Origin: JBEIJQ01 sp040380145
GTDB taxonomy: Bacteria; Bacteroidota; Bacteroidia; Chitinophagales; Saprospiraceae
Length of the DNA: 8,900 nt
Assembly: GCA_040380145.1 (NCBI GenBank)
Contig: JBEIJQ010000130.1
Coordinates: forward strand, 1-8,900
Direction: 5' to 3'
In this document: piece after piece, positions 1-6,595 of the stretch
Numbering within the stretch: position 1 is the stretch's first letter
How the letters are laid out: every line of letters starts with the position of its first letter
The notes under the pieces: model-generated
What the model saw: only the letters and a program-made list of their open reading frames with translations
Told to the model about the DNA's origin: nothing
Databases searched by the model: none
Program-made: the position numbers and the translations under genes

Positions 1-140
1 CACAATTAGCTGTTGCAATTGTGGCTAAGCGCTGTCCAATATATACATTGTGCGCGCGTGCTAGACACAAGGGCGCACTCGTGCGTAACAGCGTGTGAGT
101 TCTCGCGCGTGCAGAGTCACGAGCTGAAACGCCCGTATGG
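1..140. other. Anomalous sequence at the window edge, unlike the adjoining repeat gene
   Basis: This stretch reads unlike the gene beside it. It is rich in CG and TG/CA steps and carries two near copies of a cgcgcgtgc-containing string, at about 52-69 and 103-119. It also has a 7-bp inverted repeat (cacaatt at 1-7, aattgtg at 17-23). Read through in the frame of the large minus-strand gene it gives no repeat-like protein, and similarity to the Ig-like repeats is lost near position 140. It may be a chimeric or mis-assembled contig end, or foreign DNA that truncates the gene. I recognise no gene, RNA or mobile element here. Confidence 0.45.
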
Positions 141-3100
141 GGTGAGCATGATGGCGGGAGATATAACAGGAGAAGGGACTGTATTATATTGATTTACAAT
201 TTCAGAAGCTGAAACAGAGCAACCATTGGCATCGCTGGCGGTAACGCTATATAGTCCCGGTCCTAAGTTGCTCAACGATGCTCCAGTTTGACCATTGTCC
301 CACAAATATTGAACAGACCCAACACCACCGGATGCCGAAACAGATATTGCACCATTTGAACTGCCTGGACAGGTGGATACGGCAGCAATAGATGCAATCG
401 CGAGTTCATCGGGTTCCGTTACAAGTGTAGATGCACTGATTGTACAACCATTGACATCTGTGACGGTAACCTGATAGACTCCGGCAGGCAAAGCAAAAGC
501 GGTATCTGCAGGCTGACCGTCGCTCCACAAGAAAGTGTACAGGCCAGTACCTCCACTGGCAGATGCAAACGCTCTGCCATCTGAAAATCCCTGGCAAGTA
601 GCCGACTGAGATGAGACAGATAGCAGGAGTGGATTTGGCGCAGTGATGGAAAGGCTGGTAGAAATCGAACAGCCGTTAGCATCTTGTACGGTGACGGTGA
701 AAGTACCCGCGGAAAGTCCGAGGGCCAATGGTCCGGTTTGTCCATTGCTCCACGTGATCGTGTAGGGGGGCGTGCCATTGCTGGCAATAACAGAGGCGGT
801 TCCATCGCCGGCACCAGCACAGTTTTCGTTGGTTGATGCAAAGGTTGCCATCAGTTGGGTCGGTTCGAAAACTTCTGCTTGGGCATTGGACATACAACCG
901 TTGGCATCCGAAACCAATATTTCATAGATGCCGACGGCCAAGTTCGACAACGAATTCCCGGTCGCGGCATTTTCCCAAAGATACTGATACGGAGGTGTCC
1001 CGCCCGCTGCGGTCACCGATACAGAACCGTTCGTATTCCCATAGCAATCCAACGCATCGTTCGTTGGATTGACGACGAGTGGGGCCGCTTGTCCGACAGC
1101 AACTGAACCACTGGCGGTACACCCATTGCCGTCCAGAACCGTAACGGAGTAAATGCCCGCTGGCAAACCGTAGGCCGTATCGACCGGTTGGCCATCGCTC
1201 CACGAATAGCTATAGCCCCCACCGCCGCCCGTGGCATTGGCAAATGCGAGGCCGTCCGAGTAACCAAAACATGTAGCCGATATGGATCCGGTCCCCAAAA
1301 CCAGCGGACTGGGCTGGTTCACCGTCCGCGAAACAGAGGCGGTGCAACCGTTCGTCGGATTCGTAACCGTCACCGTGTAGTTGCCAGGCGCGTTCACGCC
1401 CAAAGCAGCCGTAGTAGCTCCCGTGTTCCATAGGTAAGTGCCGTTGCCCGAAGCCGTAAGCGTTCCCGTGGGCAATGCGCAGGTCAGCGTCAAAGAAACC
1501 GGTGAAATGAAGGCCGTCGGGGCCGTGTTGTTTTGGTTCACCGTACGCGAAACAGTGGCAGTACAGCCGTTTACAGCATCCGTCACTGTCACAGTATAGG
1601 TACCCGGAGCATTCACGCTCAGCGCAGCTGTCGTAGCACCATTGCTCCATAGATAGGTGCCGCCGCCCGAAGCCGTCAATGTGCCCGTTGGCGTTGCGCA
1701 GGTCAAAGTCAACGAAGCCGGAGCGATGGCCGCCGCAGGGGCAGAGGTGTTTTGGTTCACCGTCCGAGAAACAGAGGCCGTGCAACCGTTCGCGGCATCC
1801 GTCACCGTCACGGTATAGGTGCCCGGGGCATTCACGCTCAACGCCGCCGTCGTCGCACCCGTGCTCCACAGATAGGTACCACCGCCCGAAGCAGTCAATG
1901 TGCCCGAAAGCGTTGCACAGGTCAAAGTCAAACTGGCGGGCGTGACGTTTGCCGTCGGTGGGACAATATTTTGGAATATACTGATCGGTGATGCAACATA
2001 ATTACATCCAGTGCTGAAATCAGTTGCCGTAACGCTATAACTTCCTGGCAAAGAGATGGTTCTATTGGGAGCCGACGGTCCCCCATCGCTCCATTGATAA
2101 GACCAAGAGGGACTACCTCCGATCACGGTCAAGTTACTCGTCGGCTGCGTACAAGTCAAAGTCGGATTGGAGAATTGTATAAACAAAATAGGCAGCGCGT
2201 TCAACATGGCAGTCGCCGAAGAAGTACATCCATTGCCGGTAGTTGCCGTGACCGTGTATGTCCCAGGAGTTCCGACCGTTATGGAAGGTGTGGTGGCTCC
2301 GTTGCTCCACAAATAACGGGTACGGATCAGGTTACAATCGGGAATGGTCAGCTGTTGGAAAGTAAAAGGAGCCAGACTAGCCAAGATGTTTCCGTTTGCG
2401 GTGAACGAATATGTACCGGCTCCAATAATTCCATCGCCAAAACTATCGTCAACCACGATGCGCAAACAAGCAGTGTCGGGCACGCAGATGTTTTCGCTGT
2501 AGGTCGTATTGCTGGCGTAACCGCTGCCCGAGCCGTAAACTGTGGCTCCATATCGGCTGAGCACCTGCCAAGAAGTTTCGTTTCCAAAGTTGTCTGTTGT
2601 TAAAGACAAATTGATGAGCACCTGTCCTTGTGCACAGGGAGAGGTGACGTTGGTGTTCGATACGGTAAAGGTTCTGGTAGGAGCGTTGCAAGCCAAAGCG
2701 GCTGAAGGTGGATTGACCGACAAAGCTGGCGCCGTGGTATTCTGCCCCACTGACCGAGTAGCCGAGGCCGTGCAGCCGTTCGTGGCCCCGGTCACGGTTA
2801 CCGTGTAGGAACCAGCAGAGTTGACGGTCAAAGCGGCCGTCGTCGCACCGGTATTCCAAAGATAGGTGCCACCACCGGAAGCTGTGATCGTCCTGCTGGG
2901 CGTTCCGCAGGTCAAGGTCGATATGGCCGGCGAAAAAGTTATGGTCGGAGGGGTGGTATTGTTGGAAACAGCTCTCGAAGCCGTTGTGGTGCATCCGTTG
3001 GCCCCGGTGACCGTGACCCGGTAAGTTCCGCTGGAGGAAACCGTGATGGAAGGAGTGGTGGCCGCGTTGCTCCAGGCATACGTGCCGCCACCGGTGGCCG

Positions 3101-4676
3101 TCAAAGTGACCGAAGTCGTCGCACAGGTCAGAGTGGCCGATGCCGGGCTAATCGAAACAACCGGACGGGGATTCACCGTCACCGTTCTGGAATTTGAACC
3201 GGAACAACCACCGGACAAGGTCACGGTCACCGTATAGGTACCCGCCGCCGTTCCGGTGACACCGGTCGCCGAATAGGTCTGGCCGGTGCGGCTGCCCAGA
3301 GGCCCCGACCAGGCATAGGTGGCCCCATTGAAAGTTTCGGCCGTCAAAGACAGGTTAGAGCCTTCGCACAGAGCAGTTGTTCCTGTAATAGCAATATCCT
3401 CTGGATCCAGGCAGGCCAAGCCAAAAGTACCGTTGCCCGATGCTCCCCAAATTCTGACATAATAAGTCGTGGAAGGGGTCAGGCCGCTCAAACTGACGAA
3501 AGGCATGGCATTGCCGTTGTATGTATCGTTGCAGGCCAGTTCCGTAAAAGTACCTCCACAATTGACCGAGCTGGCGTAAACGGCCATCGCTGCATCCGTC
3601 AAGGTGCCCGCCTGTGTATAAATTTGAACTTTACCGGAAAAAGGTGCGTCAAACATGAACCAAACATCTCCAACGGTGGCCGTACCACAGGTCGGCGCGG
3701 GCAAAAGAGTCAGATTATCCACGATATTGGTGGTGAGGGCCCCTCCTGTGGTGTAGGTGTTGAAATTGCAATTGAAATTTGCAAAACCCAAGTTCACCGC
3801 GTTGCACGGATCATCGTTGCTCGGGGGATTGTCCGTGACCGCGATGTCGAAAGTCCCGGGATCATCGTTGCCCCAATCCCACACGCGGACATAGGCCGTG
3901 CTGCCGGCAGTCAACCCACTTACCGTCAACTGAGGGTCGTTGCCCTCGCCCGAATCATCGTCACAGGCACGCTGGGTGAATGTGCCCGTACAGGAGGCCG
4001 CAGTATAAACGGCCATTGCCGGGTTTGACATAGTGCCCGATCGGAGTTCGATTCCGATCCGACCACTGGCGGGCACGGTGACCCGAAACCAAACATCCTG
4101 CCCAACATAGTTGCCGCAGGTCGGAGCGGGCACCCCAGCAGTACTCGTAGCAGAAAAATTCGTGTAGGTGCCGAAAGCCCTGCTGGCTCCCGGCGTAAGA
4201 GCAATGGCATTGCAAGGGTTGTCGTTGCTCGGCGGGGCCCATGCGGTCGCCTTCAAGTCTATGCAGCCCGCAGCCGTTCCACAGGCGGAACCGTCCACCA
4301 AGACCCGGATCTGTCCCGTAAATGTTGCCTGCCAGGTCTTGATCTGACCGCCGAGAAAAAGACAGGTGCCGGAAGTCACACCGGTAAGGCCTGTACCGCC
4401 GACGTTGTTGTAAAACGACAATTGATTGGATAAAACTCCATTCGAACAAGTCGAAAAACGATAGGTATTTCCGCTCGTCACGTTTACCAACATATACTCG
4501 CCCCTCTCGATGCAAGTATTGATAGTCCGTTGCACCCCGTCATTTGTAAGGGTAACCGCAGTACCGACGAGTGTATTGTTGTTCGTGCACGGCTGGGCCT
4601 GACCGCACAGGTTTTGCACTTGCAGAAAAACAACGAAAAAAGCGAGAAGCGGTCGGTTAATCAAATTTTTTTCCAT
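117..4676 (-). CDS. Giant secreted repeat protein with Ig/PKD-like and SprB-type repeats (adhesin-like), apparently truncated
   Basis: This is a 1519-residue protein. Residues 1 to about 26 form a signal peptide (basic start, then LLAFFVVFL); the Cys at 24 lacks a lipobox, so a lipoprotein is unlikely. Residues 28-145 are a beta domain. Residues 147-281 and 285-422 are two related pre-peptidase-like domains, each opening with a PSND-P-CNA motif and containing DVWF and YVR-W. Residues 423-900 hold diverse Ig/PKD-like repeats, one interrupted by an inserted domain at about 674-786. Residues 904-1121 are three 73-residue repeats and 1125-1494 five 75-residue SprB-like repeats. Related Bacteroidota proteins are exported by type IX secretion and act as cell-surface adhesins or in gliding; that role is inferred. 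No catalytic domain is visible. The reading frame ends as a further Ig-like repeat starts, and the C-terminal sorting domain expected of such cargo is missing, so the end is probably broken or mis-assembled. ATG at 4676 is preceded by an A-rich leader. Confidence 0.85.
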   Translation of the reverse strand: MEKNLINRPLLAFFVVFLQVQNLCGQAQPCTNNNTLVGTAVTLTNDGVQRTINTCIERGEYMLVNVTSGNTYRFSTCSNGVLSNQLSFYNNVGGTGLTGVTSGTCLFLGGQIKTWQATFTGQIRVLVDGSACGTAAGCIDLKATAWAPPSNDNPCNAIALTPGASRAFGTYTNFSATSTAGVPAPTCGNYVGQDVWFRVTVPASGRIGIELRSGTMSNPAMAVYTAASCTGTFTQRACDDDSGEGNDPQLTVSGLTAGSTAYVRVWDWGNDDPGTFDIAVTDNPPSNDDPCNAVNLGFANFNCNFNTYTTGGALTTNIVDNLTLLPAPTCGTATVGDVWFMFDAPFSGKVQIYTQAGTLTDAAMAVYASSVNCGGTFTELACNDTYNGNAMPFVSLSGLTPSTTYYVRIWGASGNGTFGLACLDPEDIAITGTTALCEGSNLSLTAETFNGATYAWSGPLGSRTGQTYSATGVTGTAAGTYTVTVTLSGGCSGSNSRTVTVNPRPVVSISPASATLTCATTSVTLTATGGGTYAWSNAATTPSITVSSSGTYRVTVTGANGCTTTASRAVSNNTTPPTITFSPAISTLTCGTPSRTITASGGGTYLWNTGATTAALTVNSAGSYTVTVTGATNGCTASATRSVGQNTTAPALSVNPPSAALACNAPTRTFTVSNTNVTSPCAQGQVLINLSLTTDNFGNETSWQVLSRYGATVYGSGSGYASNTTYSENICVPDTACLRIVVDDSFGDGIIGAGTYSFTANGNILASLAPFTFQQLTIPDCNLIRTRYLWSNGATTPSITVGTPGTYTVTATTGNGCTSSATAMLNALPILFIQFSNPTLTCTQPTSNLTVIGGSPSWSYQWSDGGPSAPNRTISLPGSYSVTATDFSTGCNYVASPISIFQNIVPPTANVTPASLTLTCATLSGTLTASGGGTYLWSTGATTAALSVNAPGTYTVTVTDAANGCTASVSRTVNQNTSAPAAAIAPASLTLTCATPTGTLTASGGGTYLWSNGATTAALSVNAPGTYTVTVTDAVNGCTATVSRTVNQNNTAPTAFISPVSLTLTCALPTGTLTASGNGTYLWNTGATTAALGVNAPGNYTVTVTNPTNGCTASVSRTVNQPSPLVLGTGSISATCFGYSDGLAFANATGGGGGYSYSWSDGQPVDTAYGLPAGIYSVTVLDGNGCTASGSVAVGQAAPLVVNPTNDALDCYGNTNGSVSVTAAGGTPPYQYLWENAATGNSLSNLAVGIYEILVSDANGCMSNAQAEVFEPTQLMATFASTNENCAGAGDGTASVIASNGTPPYTITWSNGQTGPLALGLSAGTFTVTVQDANGCSISTSLSITAPNPLLLSVSSQSATCQGFSDGRAFASASGGTGLYTFLWSDGQPADTAFALPAGVYQVTVTDVNGCTISASTLVTEPDELAIASIAAVSTCPGSSNGAISVSASGGVGSVQYLWDNGQTGASLSNLGPGLYSVTASDANGCSVSASEIVNQYNTVPSPVISPAIMLTPYGRFSS
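195..1304 (-). repeat. Five SprB-like repeats of exactly 75 residues (225 bp)
   Basis: Residues 1125-1494 of the large protein are five consecutive units. The first Cys of each falls at 1136, 1211, 1286, 1361 and 1436, and the Cys of the closing NGC motif at 1186, 1261, 1336, 1411 and 1486. The period is therefore exactly 75 residues, with 50 residues between the two Cys of a unit. Each unit has the SprB pattern: C-x-G-x-x-(D/N)G, an A-x-GG or similar turn, Y-x-(F/L/I)-W-x-(N/D)G, G-x-(Y/F)-x-V and D-x-NGC. The Cys pairs could form a disulfide in each domain. Unit 4 most resembles unit 1, and unit 5 resembles unit 2. Confidence 0.85.
1314..1967 (-). repeat. Three tandem 73-residue Ig-like repeats (219 bp each)
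   Basis: Residues 904-1121 form three highly similar units with cores SLTLTCA, GTLTASG, GTYLW, ATTAAL and NGCTA. First Cys residues are at 920, 993 and 1066, and second Cys at 965, 1038 and 1111, giving a strict 73-residue period with 45 residues between paired Cys. The DNA copies differ at many synonymous positions, so the duplication is not very recent. Related but more divergent units lie upstream at residues 504-645. Confidence 0.85.
2319..2657 (-). other. Beta-domain inserted inside one Ig-like repeat of the surface protein
   Basis: Residues about 674-786 split an Ig-like repeat. The repeat's first half (N-P-P-S-A-A-L-A-C, then R-T-F-T-V) lies just before, and its second half (YLWSNGATT, then NGCT) resumes just after, at 789. 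The insert contains TTDNFGNETSW, YSENICVPD and DDSFGDGI. This is the pattern of a small beta domain that recurs in secreted Bacteroidota proteins, usually with a Cys-rich C-(V/L)-P segment and a GDGI turn. Its function is unknown to me. Boundaries are judged by eye. Confidence 0.6.
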
Positions 4677-4778
4677 ACGGATTCAGTGTATTTTTCTTTT
4701 CGAAAAAAAATAAAGCAGGCTGTAAATTTTTTTTAAAAAAAGGGATAAAACAATTGAAACTCTTTTCTTTTTGCACCT

Positions 4779-4786
4779 AAAAGGTA
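4779..4786 (-). promoter_or_regulatory. Candidate -7 promoter box (TACCTTTT) for the large surface-protein gene
   Basis: On the minus strand this reads TACCTTTT, one mismatch from the Bacteroidota TAnnTTTG -7 consensus. A start about seven bases downstream would give a leader of roughly 95 nt before the ATG at 4676. No clear TTTG-type -33 box is visible at the expected distance; that position is occupied by a palindrome. The same octamer precedes the rluF-like gene at 7759-7766. Confidence 0.35.
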
Positions 4787-4807
4787 AAAATAAGCCGCCT
4801 ATTCGGA

Positions 4808-4823
4808 CTGTTTTATAAAACAG
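4808..4823. promoter_or_regulatory. 16-bp perfect palindrome, possible operator
   Basis: The sequence ctgttttataaaacag is a perfect palindrome. It lies 21 bases upstream, in transcription terms, of the TACCTTTT box at 4779-4786, so it overlaps where a -33 element would sit. That fits a dimeric regulator site. It could instead be a weak AT-rich hairpin (stem of 6, loop TATA). Its half-site ctgtttta recurs once at 4906-4913, across the pyrG stop codon. Confidence 0.3.
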
Positions 4824-4843
4824 GTGAATTTTTATTGGGAATT

Positions 4844-4874
4844 AAAAAATAACCTTGGCTCGTTTTCCACGAGC
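4844..4874 (-). terminator. Possible intrinsic terminator of pyrG
   Basis: Downstream of the pyrG stop on the minus strand, GCTCG and CGAGC (4874-4870 and 4862-4858) form a perfect 5-bp stem with a 7-nt loop. A run of six U follows at 4849-4844, about eight bases past the stem. The stem is short and the U-run is offset, so this is a weak candidate. Confidence 0.35.
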
Positions 4875-4910
4875 TTGAGCGTTTACCATACAATTGAGGA
4901 TCCGCCTGTT

Positions 4911-6509
4911 TTATTTTTTCATACAGGCCGCCACAAATCCCACAAAAAGGGGATGGGGATTTTCCACGGTGCTTTTCAATTCGGGGTGGAACTGCACGCC
5001 AACGAACCAAGGGTGCCCCTCCACCTCGACGATTTCCACCAGCCCGCTGTCGGGGTTTATACCAACGGCCTGCATACCAGCGCGCTCGAAGTCCTCGCGG
5101 TATTTCCCATTGAATTCGAATCGGTGCCGGTGCCGCTCGGATATCTGTCCGGCCCCATAAGCGTCAAAGGCTTTGGATCCCGGCCGCAATTCGCAGGAGT
5201 ATGCGCCGAGTCGCATCGTGCCGCCTTTTTTGGAAATTTTTTTCTGATCGGGCATCATATCGATCACCGGATGGGGTGATTTGGGGCTCACCTCCGAGGA
5301 AGCCGCGCCCTCGAGTTTGAGCACGTGGCGGGCGAACTCCACCACTGCGCACTGCATGCCGAGGCAGATGCCGAAAAAGGGCAGGCCGTTTTCGCGGGCA
5401 TGCCGGATCGCTTGGATTTTTCCCTCGATCCCGCGCTCCCCGAAACCGGGAGCAACGAGGATTCCGTCCAGTTCGCCCAGTTTTTCTGCGACATTCTCCG
5501 CAGTGATCATTTCGGAATGGATGGGCACGATCTTGACCTTGCATTCGTTCATTGCGCCGGCGTGCACGAAAGACTCGAAAATAGACTTGTAGGCGTCCTG
5601 CAGCTCGATATATTTGCCGATCAGGCCGACATGCACCACCTGGACGGGATTTTTCAATTTGCCCAAAAAAGCCTTCCACTCGGCCAGTTTGGGCTCGTGC
5701 TTGTCCACCAGCCGCAACTTCGACAGCACCGTAGAATCGAGTTTTTCCTTGAGCATCAGCATCGGCACATCATAGATGGAGTCCGCGTCGATGGCCTCTA
5801 CCACGGCATTCAGATCTACATTGCAGAAAAGGGCCAGCTTGCGGCGAATGTCCATGTTCAGGGACCGCTCCGTGCGGCAAACGAGGATGTCGGGCTGTAC
5901 GCCGAAGCCCAGCAGTTCTTTCACGGAATGCTGCGTGGGCTTGGTCTTGAGTTCTTTGGCCGCCGACAGGTACGGGATCAGCGTAAGATGCACCACGAGG
6001 CAGTTGTCGGCCCCCAATTCCCAGCGCAGTTGGCGCAACGCCTCGATATAGGGCAGCGACTCGATGTCGCCCACCGTGCCGCCGATCTCGGTGATGACGA
6101 GGTCGTAACCACCGGAAATGCCCAACAGTTGTACCCGCCGTTTGATCTCGTCGGTGATGTGGGGCACCACTTGCACGGTCTTGCCCAGGTAATCCCCGGC
6201 CCGCTCTTTTTCGATGACCGTCTGATAGATACGGCCCGTGGTGACGTTGTTTGCCTGCGACATGTGCGTGTTCAGAAAACGCTCGTAGTGGCCCAAGTCG
6301 AGATCCGTTTCGGCTCCGTCCTCGGTCACATAGCACTCCCCGTGCTCGTACGGGTTCAAGGTCCCGGGATCCACATTGATGTATGGATCGAGCTTTTGGA
6401 TGGTCACCGAAAAGCCGCGCGATTGCAGGAGCTTAGCCAGTGAGGCGGCAATAATACCTTTTCCTAGGGAGGAGGTCACACCGCCCGTAACAAAAATATA
6501 CTTGGTCAT
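4911..6509 (-). CDS. pyrG: CTP synthase (glutamine-hydrolysing)
   Basis: This enzyme makes CTP from UTP, ATP and glutamine in the cytoplasm, the last step of de novo pyrimidine nucleotide synthesis. The 532-residue product is close to the usual family length of about 540. The N-terminal synthetase domain (about 1-265) has the opening MTKYIFVTGGV, the P-loop SSLGKG at 13-18, and the conserved region at 39-58 (KLDPYINVDPGT then PYEHGE). The C-terminal class I glutamine amidotransferase domain (about 290-532) has GFGERG at 355-360, the nucleophile Cys382 in GICLGMQ, and His508 and Glu510 in the FHPE motif. All expected catalytic residues are present. The frame is open for 26 more codons upstream, to an ATG at 6587, but the family begins at MTKYIFVTGG, and the upstream part contains the promoter box, so 6509 is the start. 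It is transcribed divergently from the RluA-like gene. Confidence 0.97.
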   Translation of the reverse strand: MTKYIFVTGGVTSSLGKGIIAASLAKLLQSRGFSVTIQKLDPYINVDPGTLNPYEHGECYVTEDGAETDLDLGHYERFLNTHMSQANNVTTGRIYQTVIEKERAGDYLGKTVQVVPHITDEIKRRVQLLGISGGYDLVITEIGGTVGDIESLPYIEALRQLRWELGADNCLVVHLTLIPYLSAAKELKTKPTQHSVKELLGFGVQPDILVCRTERSLNMDIRRKLALFCNVDLNAVVEAIDADSIYDVPMLMLKEKLDSTVLSKLRLVDKHEPKLAEWKAFLGKLKNPVQVVHVGLIGKYIELQDAYKSIFESFVHAGAMNECKVKIVPIHSEMITAENVAEKLGELDGILVAPGFGERGIEGKIQAIRHARENGLPFFGICLGMQCAVVEFARHVLKLEGAASSEVSPKSPHPVIDMMPDQKKISKKGGTMRLGAYSCELRPGSKAFDAYGAGQISERHRHRFEFNGKYREDFERAGMQAVGINPDSGLVEIVEVEGHPWFVGVQFHPELKSTVENPHPLFVGFVAACMKK

Positions 6510-6532
6510 GGCCGTTTGCGTGTTGAGCGTCG

Positions 6533-6540
6533 CAAAGCTA
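6533..6540 (-). promoter_or_regulatory. Candidate -7 promoter box (TAGCTTTG) of pyrG
   Basis: The minus strand reads TAGCTTTG, an exact match to the Bacteroidota TAnnTTTG element, and it ends 23 bases before the pyrG ATG. The start site would be near 6526, giving a leader of about 17 nt. The -33 region offers only a weak TTTT-containing match. The box lies inside the spurious N-terminal extension of the pyrG frame, which supports the shorter start. Confidence 0.5.
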
Positions 6541-6574
6541 CTGCACGGAACGCAGAAAACCGCGCCGAAAACAC

Positions 6575-6582
6575 TACCTTTG
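6575..6582 (+). promoter_or_regulatory. Candidate -7 promoter box (TACCTTTG) of the RluA-like gene
   Basis: TACCTTTG matches TAnnTTTG exactly and ends 13 bases before the ATG at 6596. A start about seven bases downstream would leave a leader of only about 6-7 nt, so the message would be almost leaderless. No convincing -33 TTTG is seen. It forms a divergent pair with the pyrG box 34 bases away. Confidence 0.5.
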
Positions 6583-6595
6583 CCCAAAATACCCC

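Noticed and set aside
1210..1869. 219-codon minus-strand open frame in another frame of the repeat protein
   Set aside because: It is a frame-shifted reading of the repeats, so its apparent periodicity is inherited from the real frame.
1314..1967. Regular repeats as a possible CRISPR array
   Set aside because: The period is 219 bp, there are no short identical repeats with unique spacers, and the whole region is one open coding frame.
5325..6443. 372-codon plus-strand open frame inside pyrG
   Set aside because: It lies wholly antisense to a well-conserved CTP synthase and encodes nothing recognisable.
6507..6587. Longer pyrG start at 6587
   Set aside because: The added 26 residues have no counterpart in CTP synthases, which begin at MTKYIFVTGG, and the region contains the promoter box.
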